Shown here in pieces: positions 1 to 5,669 of a stretch of 5,695 nucleotides of DNA. This DNA is from Psychrilyobacter sp. (GTDB lineage: Bacteria; Fusobacteriota; Fusobacteriia; Fusobacteriales; Fusobacteriaceae). Every line of letters begins with the position of its first letter. The stretch's first letter is position 1. The notes under the pieces were generated by a model. The model searched no databases. It had not been told where the DNA came from and worked only from the letters and a program-made list of their open reading frames with translations. The position numbers were made by a program, and so were the translations under genes. The DNA is taken from assembly GCA_023145315.1 (NCBI GenBank), contig JAGLEA010000019.1, forward strand, positions 1 to 5,695, given 5' to 3'.

Positions 1-119
1 CCTGCATTGTTTCCACCTTGGAATCTTACTACATAATCAGCCTTATGAGCTAATACATCGATAATTTTCCCTTTTCCTTCGTCTCCCCATTGCGTTCCTA
101 CTACTACATAACTTCCCAT
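1..119 (-). CDS. purA: Adenylosuccinate synthetase, N-terminal fragment (runs off the window)
   Basis: PurA joins IMP and aspartate using GTP to make adenylosuccinate, the first committed step from IMP to AMP, in the cytoplasm. Only the first 39 codons are present; the remainder of a protein that is usually about 430 residues lies beyond position 1. Seen directly: GTQWGDEGKGK at residues 8-18, the family's phosphate-binding loop with catalytic Asp13, followed by the QGGNNA stretch at 34-39 that leads into the conserved AGHT segment. The QGGNN form, in place of the E. coli QGGHN, is common in other bacteria. The ATG at 117-119 is preceded by a G-rich Shine-Dalgarno (GGGGTGG) about 3-5 bases upstream. 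The gene starts 21 bases after the trmB stop, so the two are probably cotranscribed from the promoter at 880-908. Identity is near certain despite truncation by the window edge. Confidence 0.96.
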   Translation of the reverse strand, partial: MGSYVVVGTQWGDEGKGKIIDVLAHKADYVVRFQGGNNA

Positions 120-140
120 GATCCACCCCGTATTTAGATT

Positions 141-845
141 TTATTTTTTTCTAATTTCTATATAGTTTATGTTTTTTTGATGTTTATATGTAAATAAGCT
201 TTCAAATTCTGTCATTATATTTTCTTCTGCTAATGGACTGTTGTGTAGATCATTTGTGTGATATACAACTTCGTATCCTTCTACTTCAGGCATAAATTCT
301 AATACATCTTCATAATATTTATCATGATCTGTTTTAAAAAATAACCTTCCATCTTTAGCTAATATTTCATCTAATAATTTAAATAATTTAGGTTGAAGTA
401 TTCTATTTTTTTCCTTCCCTTCCCATGGATCTGGAAAATTAATATATAATCCTGCCATCTCCTCTTTACCTATAAAATTAGTAATCTCTTCACCACGTCT
501 TTTAATAAAAAGTAGATTTTTTAATTCTAGTTTCTCACTTTGTCTTGCTGAAAGCACTAGTCTTTTAAATCTTATTTCAAGAGCCATATGATTTCTATCT
601 GGATACCTTACACACATATTATTTGCAAAACTTCCACTTCCAGACCCTATCTCAAGATAGGTAGGATGATCGTTTTTAAAATATTCATTCCATCTTCCCT
701 TGTATGAATCCATTATTTTTGTATCATACATTATATAGTTTGGATGTTCTGTTAATTTTAACATGTATGGATTATAGTGTCTTCTTTCAAATTTGAAAAA
801 ATGTTTCCACAAATCTCCTACTTGATTATCTTTAATTTCAGACAT
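141..845 (-). CDS. trmB: tRNA (guanine-N7-)-methyltransferase TrmB
   Basis: TrmB transfers a methyl group from S-adenosylmethionine to N7 of G46 in the tRNA variable loop. The 234-residue length is normal for the family. Seen directly: a basic, aromatic N-terminal region (about 1-55); the SAM-binding motif LEIGSGSGSF at 64-73; the acidic end of strand 2 (ALEIRFKR, Glu90); the family signature INFPDPW at 135-141; FFKTDH at 169-174; and the C-terminal TEFE at 212-215, which matches the usual T-x-Y/F-E motif. After FPDPW this protein reads EGKEKNRI rather than the more usual basic PKKRHxKRR-type sequence, so the tRNA-facing loop is less positive than typical. The ATG at 843-845 has AGGAGG four bases upstream. 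The gene follows waaA after a 59-base gap holding its own promoter and is followed by purA after 21 bases. Identification is firm; the consequence of the loop change is unknown. Confidence 0.96.
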   Translation of the reverse strand: MSEIKDNQVGDLWKHFFKFERRHYNPYMLKLTEHPNYIMYDTKIMDSYKGRWNEYFKNDHPTYLEIGSGSGSFANNMCVRYPDRNHMALEIRFKRLVLSARQSEKLELKNLLFIKRRGEEITNFIGKEEMAGLYINFPDPWEGKEKNRILQPKLFKLLDEILAKDGRLFFKTDHDKYYEDVLEFMPEVEGYEVVYHTNDLHNSPLAEENIMTEFESLFTYKHQKNINYIEIRKK

Positions 846-849
846 TTTG

Positions 850-855
850 CCTCCT
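850..855 (-). promoter_or_regulatory. trmB Shine-Dalgarno AGGAGG
   Basis: A full-consensus AGGAGG on the minus strand lies four bases before the ATG at 843-845 and supports that start for trmB. Confidence 0.85.
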
Positions 856-879
856 AATTTTCCCTATTTCTTACATTTC

Positions 880-908
880 AGTATACTAAATTTTATATAT
901 TATGTCAA
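880..908 (-). promoter_or_regulatory. Sigma-70-type promoter for trmB-purA
   Basis: On the minus strand there is a perfect -35 box TTGACA (908-903), a 17-base AT-rich spacer, and the -10 box TATACT (885-880), which differs from TATAAT at one base. Transcription would be expected to begin near position 873, giving a leader of roughly 28 bases that carries the trmB Shine-Dalgarno. The -35 box contains the waaA stop codon TGA (907-905), so the promoter is squeezed into the end of the upstream gene. The boxes and spacing are read directly; activity is inferred. Confidence 0.8.
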
Positions 909-2185
909 TTTTTTATCTTGTTGAAGGTTAGTTCTACCACATGTCCATTTTCATCAAAAAATTTCTCTATTCCATCTTCTAAAGATTTTTTTTCATTAGA
1001 ATTTTTCAGATTATTTTTATCTTTTATTTCTAATAGTGCGTTTTTTAGTCCTGCTAAATCATTTACTTGTGTACCTATTTTTCTTGCTAAAACTTCACGT
1101 GCTATATCACGAACATTTTGGACATAAGGTCCAAATAATGGAGATTTTCTATAAAATAAGGGTTCTAATAAACTATGTCCTCCTACATCTACTAAAGTCC
1201 CTCCTACATAAGCTATATCACATATTGCGTATAGTTTTCGGAGCTCCCCTATTTTATCTATTATTATGACTTCCTTTTCTTCTTTTCTAGCTTTTGTATT
1301 ATATTCTTTAGTATTTACTATTAATTGTTTACTCCTAATTTTCTCTATCTCACTCCACTTTTGATATTTAAATTTATTATCTAACAATCTTTCACAAATA
1401 TCTGAAGTTCTCTCTATATGCCTTGGGACTAGTATTAATAAAGTGTTTTCCAACTCTTTAAATGCTTCTAATATAAATTCCTCTTCTCCTGTTCTAGTAC
1501 TTCCAGCAACAAATACTTTTTTATCTCCTACTTCTAATTTTGAACGAAGTTCTTTTAATTCTTCCTCTTTATATTTAGGAAGTTCAATATTAAATTTTAA
1601 ATTTCCATAATTATATGTTTTTTCTTTAGGAGCACCCAAAAATACTATTCTCTTTCTATCTCTCTCTGTTTGCATTATAAATATGTCTATCTTGGTAAAT
1701 AAATTTTTTAGTATTTTTCTAATTTTTGAATAAGATCTGATACTTGAGTCAGATATTCGTCCATTTATCATTACTACTTTTGCATTTTCAGATCCTAATT
1801 TAATTAAGTTAGGCCATATTTCAGTTTCTACTAGAATTAATTTCTTTAGATTTATTCTTTTTAATATTCTCTTTATTGAATAATAGTCATCTAATGGAAA
1901 AAATAATAGTTTTATCCTAGGGTTATTACTATATTTTTTTTCTGCTGTAGATCTCCCAGTGTCTGTTAACATAGTAATTAATATTATGTTTTCAGTTTTT
2001 TCTATAAACTTTTCTATTATTGGTTCTGCTAAATTAACCTCTCCTACAGAGGCACAATGAACCCATACAGTGTCCTCCGATATATTCCAAGGTATTTTCT
2101 GAAAAATTCTTTTCACTATAAAACTTCTTAATTTACTAGAAAATATCATTCCAATTGCTACAGGAACACCTAATATAGTTCTCAA
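905..2185 (-). CDS. waaA: 3-deoxy-D-manno-octulosonic acid (Kdo) transferase WaaA/KdtA; true start probably 10-15 bases upstream
   Basis: WaaA transfers Kdo from CMP-Kdo to the lipid A precursor at the inner face of the cytoplasmic membrane, so it implies a Gram-negative outer membrane. It is a GT-B glycosyltransferase, and about 426 residues is the usual length. Seen directly (numbered from the TTG at 2185): a hydrophobic N-terminal anchor (about 3-16); VHCASVGE at 42-49 with the expected catalytic Glu49; ETEIWPN at 120-126; NGRIS at 141-145; NLKF at 195-198; AGSTRTGEEE at 227-236; VPRHIER at 253-259; and GGTLVDVGGHSLLEP at 328-342, the CMP-Kdo-binding region, with Ser where Asn is common after GGH. 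TTG 2185 is the only canonical start but lies 23 bases from AGGAGG (2209-2214). The upstream codons ATT (2200) or ATA (2197) are better placed, and reading from ATA gives MYNILRTIL, resembling known WaaA N-termini. Whether one or several Kdo residues are added cannot be told. Confidence 0.94.
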   Translation of the reverse strand: MRTILGVPVAIGMIFSSKLRSFIVKRIFQKIPWNISEDTVWVHCASVGEVNLAEPIIEKFIEKTENIILITMLTDTGRSTAEKKYSNNPRIKLLFFPLDDYYSIKRILKRINLKKLILVETEIWPNLIKLGSENAKVVMINGRISDSSIRSYSKIRKILKNLFTKIDIFIMQTERDRKRIVFLGAPKEKTYNYGNLKFNIELPKYKEEELKELRSKLEVGDKKVFVAGSTRTGEEEFILEAFKELENTLLILVPRHIERTSDICERLLDNKFKYQKWSEIEKIRSKQLIVNTKEYNTKARKEEKEVIIIDKIGELRKLYAICDIAYVGGTLVDVGGHSLLEPLFYRKSPLFGPYVQNVRDIAREVLARKIGTQVNDLAGLKNALLEIKDKNNLKNSNEKKSLEDGIEKFFDENGHVVELTFNKIKN

Positions 2186-2186
2186 T

Positions 2187-2202
2187 ATATTATATATAAT
2201 AT
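2187..2202. repeat. 16-base perfect A/T palindrome between the waaA Shine-Dalgarno and TTG codon
   Basis: The stretch ATATTATATATAATAT is its own reverse complement. It sits exactly between AGGAGG and the TTG at 2185. As RNA it could form only a short all-A/U stem. If it were folded out, the Shine-Dalgarno to TTG spacing would fall to about 7 bases. The symmetry is certain, but such palindromes are not rare in very AT-rich DNA, so a function is only a possibility. Confidence 0.4.
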
Positions 2203-2208
2203 TATTAA

Positions 2209-2214
2209 CCTCCT
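2209..2214 (-). promoter_or_regulatory. waaA Shine-Dalgarno AGGAGG, overlapping the cmk stop
   Basis: AGGAGG on the minus strand (2214-2209) overlaps the cmk stop TAG (2215-2213). It lies 8 bases before ATT 2200, 11 before ATA 2197 and 23 before TTG 2185. There is no ATG or GTG in any frame between this site and TTG 2185, and no second purine-rich site nearer the TTG. It therefore bears directly on where waaA translation begins. Confidence 0.75.
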
Positions 2215-2866
2215 ATTTTTTCTTCTCTATTAGTACCGAAATAGCCCTTACTACTTCCTCTATATTCATAAAACTAGTATCTATCTCTATAGCATCCATA
2301 GCTTTTTTTAATGGCGACTCCTTTCTATTCGAATCAAAATTATCCCTTTTGATTATCTCGCTCAGTACATCTTCAAATTTTTCTTCGATACCTTTATTTT
2401 TAAAATCAATTACCCTTCTATTAGCTCTTTCTTCAGGTGATGCCACTAAAAATATTTTTAAATCTGCATTTGTAAATACTACAGTTCCAATATCTCTTCC
2501 ATCTAATATTACATCTTTGCCTCTAGATATTTCTCTCTGTAGGTCTACTAACTTTACCCTGACCTCTCTTATTGCTGCTACTTTTGACACGATAGATGTC
2601 ACTTCAGGAGTTCTAATTTCCTGGCTTACGTCTACTCCATCTGTAAAAAACTTATTGTCTTTCATATCGATGGTTACCTTTTCTAATAACTCTACCACTT
2701 CACTGATTTCATCCAAATTTACTTTATCTTTGATAGATTTATAAGCTATCATCCTGTACATAGCACCTGTATCTAAATATGTTAAATTATAATTTTCTCC
2801 TAAAATTTTTGCAATGGTACTTTTTCCTGATCCTGCTGGTCCATCTACTGCAACTTTAAATCCCAT
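2213..2866 (-). CDS. cmk: Cytidylate kinase (CMP/dCMP kinase)
   Basis: Cmk phosphorylates CMP and dCMP with ATP, recycling CMP released by RNA turnover and by CMP-sugar-using enzymes. The 217 residues match the family length of about 220. Seen directly: P-loop GPAGSGKST at 9-17; LDTGAMYR at 31-38; IRTPEVT at 84-90 in the CMP-binding insert; LDGRDIGT at 121-128; the lid region ASPEERANRR at 142-151; and the C-terminal RD..DS.R..SPL..A.DA..ID pattern at 174-197. ATG 2864-2866 has AGGAG five bases upstream. It begins 21 bases after the hslV stop and ends within the waaA Shine-Dalgarno, so it is probably cotranscribed and perhaps translationally coupled to waaA. WaaA releases CMP from CMP-Kdo, so the pairing makes metabolic sense, though that link is inference. 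All key residues are present. Confidence 0.97.
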   Translation of the reverse strand: MGFKVAVDGPAGSGKSTIAKILGENYNLTYLDTGAMYRMIAYKSIKDKVNLDEISEVVELLEKVTIDMKDNKFFTDGVDVSQEIRTPEVTSIVSKVAAIREVRVKLVDLQREISRGKDVILDGRDIGTVVFTNADLKIFLVASPEERANRRVIDFKNKGIEEKFEDVLSEIIKRDNFDSNRKESPLKKAMDAIEIDTSFMNIEEVVRAISVLIEKKK

Positions 2867-2887
2867 CTTGTCTCCTTTTTTACCCTA

Positions 2888-3421
2888 TTAATATAATTTC
2901 TCGACACTAATATTTGTGTTAGTATAGATGCATACTTCTCCTGCTATTTGTAAACTTTCCCTTACTAATTCATGAGGCTCTAGCTTAGTATGACGGACAA
3001 GGGCTTTAGCAGCAGAGTAAGCATAAGTTCCACCAGATCCTATAGCAGCAATTCCATCATCAGTTTCTAAGACATCACCTGTTCCAGATAAAATTAAAAG
3101 ATTATTTTTATCTGCCACTACCAACATAGCATCTAATTCTCTTAGGGCTTTATCTGATCTCCACTCCCTAGCTAGTTCTACAGAAGATTTTTTGAGATTT
3201 CCACCAAATTCATCTAGTTTATTTTCAAATTTATCAAATAATGCAAAAGCATCTGCTGCTGCTCCAGCAAAACCTGCTAATATCTTTCCATCATAAAATT
3301 TTCTTATTTTCACTGCTTTATTTTTAAATACTGTATCGCCAAAAGTTACTTGTCCATCTCCTGCAATAGCTACTTTATCTCCTATTTTAACAGCAAGTAT
3401 AGTTGTTGATCTAAATTTCAA
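2888..3421 (-). CDS. hslV: HslV (ClpQ/CodW) proteasome-like peptidase subunit
   Basis: HslV is the threonine protease of the HslVU (ClpQY) complex: a double hexamer ring that degrades proteins unfolded by the ATPase HslU. Seen directly from the start chosen here (177 residues): propeptide MKFRS, then TTILAV with mature N-terminal Thr at residue 6; AGDGQVTFG at 20-28 (Asp22, equivalent to Asp17 of the mature enzyme); Lys38 (equivalent to Lys33); AGFAG at 49-53; GSGG at 128-131; and CIYTN at 164-168. All catalytic residues are intact. The start is TTG 3419-3421 with GGGAGG seven bases upstream. An in-frame TTG at 3434-3436 lies against that Shine-Dalgarno, would need to translate it, and has no site of its own, so it was not used. 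The gene follows the recombinase after 25 bases. The expected partner hslU is not next; cmk is. Function depends on an hslU elsewhere in the genome. Confidence 0.95.
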   Translation of the reverse strand: MKFRSTTILAVKIGDKVAIAGDGQVTFGDTVFKNKAVKIRKFYDGKILAGFAGAAADAFALFDKFENKLDEFGGNLKKSSVELAREWRSDKALRELDAMLVVADKNNLLILSGTGDVLETDDGIAAIGSGGTYAYSAAKALVRHTKLEPHELVRESLQIAGEVCIYTNTNISVEKLY

Positions 3422-3428
3422 TCTCCTA

Positions 3429-3434
3429 CCTCCC
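3429..3434 (-). promoter_or_regulatory. hslV Shine-Dalgarno GGGAGG (decides the start)
   Basis: GGGAGG on the minus strand (3434-3429) lies seven bases before TTG 3421. The alternative in-frame TTG at 3436 overlaps this site, which argues for the shorter 177-residue protein with a five-residue propeptide. Confidence 0.75.
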
Positions 3435-3446
3435 AATATTATTTTA

Positions 3447-4307
3447 CTATTTACTTCTTCTAATCACTATCATATGCTCCTCATATATTCTTGTGCTTTC
3501 AAAGCTACTATGACCCATCAATTCTTGTAAATGATGGATATTCATTCCGTTTTCTAACATGTAAACACCAAAAGTATGACGAAATGTATGGGGGCTTATT
3601 TCCTTTTCTATTTTTGACTTTTCTGCATACCTTCCTATAATTCTACGAAGTGAACGATCGCTTAACCTAGTTCCACTACCATTGACAAAAATTATATCTA
3701 GGTTATATTTTTCCTTATATTTTAATTTTTTTCTTTCTAAATATTTAAGTAAATATTTTTTTGCTATACTACTAAAAAAAACGGTTCTACTACTATTCCC
3801 TGCTATTTTCATCTCTCTTTCTTCCAAATCTATCACATTCTCTCCCAATGAGAGTAACTCACTAGCACGAATTCCACTAGAGTAAAGGAGTTCTAATATT
3901 AGACGATCTCGAATACCATTAGTTTTTGTAATATCTATAGCTTCCCGTAACCTATCTAATTCATTTTTATTTAAAAGAATGGGAAATTTATTCTTAAATG
4001 TTGGATTATTTAGGAGTAACATTGGATTTTTATTAATTATATTTTTCTCTTTTAGATATTTAAAAAAAGTTCTTAGAGTAGATAACTTTCTACTCTGGGA
4101 CCTTTTTGTTATATTTACAGATGTAAGATGTAGTACGAATCCTCTAATATTTAGTTCTTCTACTTCTCCTATACTTTCTATCATCTCATGGCCTATTATA
4201 AACTCTAAAAATTGTTCTAGATCTTTTTTATAAGATTTTATTGTATTCTCACTTTTTTGTTGCCCAAATCTTTCATAGTAGAGAAATTCTTTTACTAATT
4301 TTTCCAA
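3447..4307 (-). CDS. xerC: XerC/CodV-like tyrosine recombinase
   Basis: A site-specific tyrosine recombinase of the XerC/XerD family, whose members resolve chromosome dimers at dif; 286 residues is close to the usual 295-300. Seen directly: N-terminal SAM-like core-binding domain (about 1-95) and C-terminal catalytic domain with Arg147 (SSGIRASEL), His240 and Arg243 (SPHTFRHTF), His266 (LMGHSS) and the nucleophile Tyr275 (STRIYEEH). The beta-hairpin lysine, normally in a GKGxKxR motif, appears to be absent: the matching stretch is MKIAGNSSR (166-174), with Ala at the expected position and Lys167 two residues before it. The start is TTG 4305-4307, with GGGGAG eight bases upstream and an in-frame stop just before. 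Its place between trmFO and hslV matches B. subtilis codV, which favours a housekeeping Xer protein over a phage or transposon integrase. Whether it acts alone or with a partner is not visible here. Confidence 0.88.
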   Translation of the reverse strand: MEKLVKEFLYYERFGQQKSENTIKSYKKDLEQFLEFIIGHEMIESIGEVEELNIRGFVLHLTSVNITKRSQSRKLSTLRTFFKYLKEKNIINKNPMLLLNNPTFKNKFPILLNKNELDRLREAIDITKTNGIRDRLILELLYSSGIRASELLSLGENVIDLEEREMKIAGNSSRTVFFSSIAKKYLLKYLERKKLKYKEKYNLDIIFVNGSGTRLSDRSLRRIIGRYAEKSKIEKEISPHTFRHTFGVYMLENGMNIHHLQELMGHSSFESTRIYEEHMIVIRRSK

Positions 4308-4315
4308 AGCTTCAT

Positions 4316-4321
4316 CTCCCC
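4316..4321 (-). promoter_or_regulatory. xerC Shine-Dalgarno GGGGAG (supports a TTG start)
   Basis: GGGGAG (minus strand 4321-4316) is eight bases from TTG 4307. It directly abuts an out-of-frame ATG (4315-4313) that opens only six codons. An in-frame TAA at 4328-4326 rules out any longer form, so TTG is the only reasonable canonical start. Confidence 0.75.
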
Positions 4322-4336
4322 GCCTTTAATTCTATC

Positions 4337-5656
4337 TTACTTAATCTCTTTTATTTTTTCTTTCATATATTCTACTGATCTTTCTCCTAATGCTGTATTT
4401 CTATCTCTTTTATCTCTGATTCTTTTCCCATCCATAGCTCTTACTATCCCAAAATTTGGACCCATAGGTTGGAATTCCTTCTTTCCTTCTTCTGTTATAT
4501 AGTTTATTATAGAACCTGTAGAAGTGATATCTTCTAGTACAAATTCTGCTTCTCCCAACATATGGTGGTATAAGTTTATTGCTGACATCATCCCTGTTGC
4601 CATAGCTGCTACATATCCCTCTCCACCTGTAATTTGTCCAGCAAAGAATATCTTTTCATTAGTTTTAAGATTTAAACTTTTATTTAGTAATTTTGTTGAA
4701 TCAATAAATGTATTTCTATGCATAACTCCATATCTAATAAACTCAGCATTTTCTAACCCTGGAATCATTTGGAAAACTCTCTTTTGTTCTCCCCATTTTA
4801 AGTTTGTTTGAAATCCTACTAGGTTATATAACTTACCACTCTTATCATCTTGTCTTAGTTGTACTACAGCATAATCTTTCACATCTTTACGAGGATTTGT
4901 TAGCCCTTTTGGTTTCAATGGTCCAAATAGTAATGTTTTCTCCCCTCGACTTGCCATTTTCTCAACTGGCATACATGCCTCAAATAATTTTTCTTCTTCA
5001 AAAGTTTTAATCGGTGATCTTTCGGCATTTATTAATTCAGTATAAAATTTATTATACTCCTCTTCAGTCATTCCACAATTTATATACTCACCATCACCTT
5101 TATCGTATCTAGATTGATAATATACTTTTTCTTGGTTTATAGACTCTAGAGTTACTATTGGTGCTACTGCATCATAAAAATAAAGATTTGTTCCATTAGT
5201 TAATGTAAGGATATCATCTGTTAGCTCCTTTGATGTTAATGGTCCACTAGCTATGATAACATATCTATCTTTTGGTATTTCTTTTAACTCCTCACGGATT
5301 ATTTCTATATTTCCTTCTGCTTCTAATCTTGCTGTTATCATCTCAGCAAATTCTTCCCTACCTACTGCTAATGCTTGTCCTGCTGGAACTTTAGTTGCAT
5401 CTGCTACTTCTACAAGCAAAGATCCCATCATTCTTAACTCTTCTTTCATAAGACCAGACGCATTTGAAAGTAAGTTAGATCCAAAAGAATTACTACAAAC
5501 TAGTTCACCAAATTTATCTCCAGTATGAACCTCTGTATTTTTTACAGGTCTCATCTCGTATAATTTTACTTTAACTCCTCTTTTAGCCAATTGGTATGCT
5601 GCTTCACTACCTGCTAATCCTGCTCCTACTACTATTACTTCTTCTATTTTGTTCAT
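4337..5656 (-). CDS. trmFO: Methylenetetrahydrofolate-tRNA-(uracil-5-)-methyltransferase TrmFO
   Basis: TrmFO (formerly Gid) makes 5-methyluridine at position 54 of the tRNA T-loop, using methylenetetrahydrofolate as carbon donor and reduced FAD, unlike the SAM-dependent TrmA. The 439 residues match the family length of about 435-440. Seen directly: the N-terminal FAD dinucleotide-binding motif GAGLAGSEAA at 11-20 followed by LYEMRP at 32-37; LVCSNSFGSN at 52-61 with Cys54; EACMPVE at 226-232 with Cys228 (these correspond by context to the two functional cysteines of the B. subtilis enzyme); GPLKPKGL at 245-252; and the C-terminal FAD motif GQITGGEGYVAAMATG at 340-355. The start ATG 5654-5656 has AAGGAG seven bases upstream. 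It is the first complete gene of the run and is followed by the recombinase after 29 bases. The order trmFO-xerC/codV-hslV is known from Bacillus, where topA precedes it; nothing upstream can be called here. Confidence 0.97.
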   Translation of the reverse strand: MNKIEEVIVVGAGLAGSEAAYQLAKRGVKVKLYEMRPVKNTEVHTGDKFGELVCSNSFGSNLLSNASGLMKEELRMMGSLLVEVADATKVPAGQALAVGREEFAEMITARLEAEGNIEIIREELKEIPKDRYVIIASGPLTSKELTDDILTLTNGTNLYFYDAVAPIVTLESINQEKVYYQSRYDKGDGEYINCGMTEEEYNKFYTELINAERSPIKTFEEEKLFEACMPVEKMASRGEKTLLFGPLKPKGLTNPRKDVKDYAVVQLRQDDKSGKLYNLVGFQTNLKWGEQKRVFQMIPGLENAEFIRYGVMHRNTFIDSTKLLNKSLNLKTNEKIFFAGQITGGEGYVAAMATGMMSAINLYHHMLGEAEFVLEDITSTGSIINYITEEGKKEFQPMGPNFGIVRAMDGKRIRDKRDRNTALGERSVEYMKEKIKEIK

Positions 5657-5663
5657 CTTTTAT

Positions 5664-5669
5664 CTCCTT
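5664..5669 (-). promoter_or_regulatory. trmFO Shine-Dalgarno AAGGAG
   Basis: AAGGAG on the minus strand is seven bases before ATG 5656 and confirms that start. The 39 bases upstream of the ATG in the window are AT-rich, contain stop codons in two of the three minus-strand frames, and show no clear -35/-10 pair, so any promoter for the block lies beyond the window edge. Confidence 0.8.

Noticed and set aside
846..904. Possible intrinsic terminator between waaA and trmB
   Set aside because: The gap has no GC-rich inverted repeat followed by a T run on the minus strand; it is accounted for by the promoter and the trmB Shine-Dalgarno.
918..1269. Open frames on the plus strand (918-1127 and 1036-1269)
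   Set aside because: They lie wholly antisense to waaA, have low-complexity Phe/Leu/Ser-rich products typical of the reverse of AT-rich coding sequence, and no good ribosome binding site was seen.
2349..2744. A 131-codon plus-strand open frame opposite cmk
   Set aside because: The product is Ser/Thr/Leu-rich low-complexity sequence with no recognisable motif, while the minus strand encodes a complete cytidylate kinase over the same bases.
3682..4233. Plus-strand open frames opposite the recombinase (3682-3885 and 3979-4233)
   Set aside because: Both are antisense shadows of a gene with intact family motifs; their hydrophobic look comes from the complement of Lys/Glu/Asn-rich codons.
4295..4315. 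Six-codon minus-strand open frame (ATG 4315) overlapping the xerC start
   Set aside because: Its ATG directly abuts the Shine-Dalgarno with no spacing, so initiation is unlikely; it is better seen as chance within the spacer before TTG 4307.
4524..5528. Three plus-strand open frames opposite trmFO (4524-4811, 4804-5010, 5253-5528)
   Set aside because: All lie inside trmFO on the other strand, without motifs or promoter-like sequence, and trmFO is complete and well conserved.
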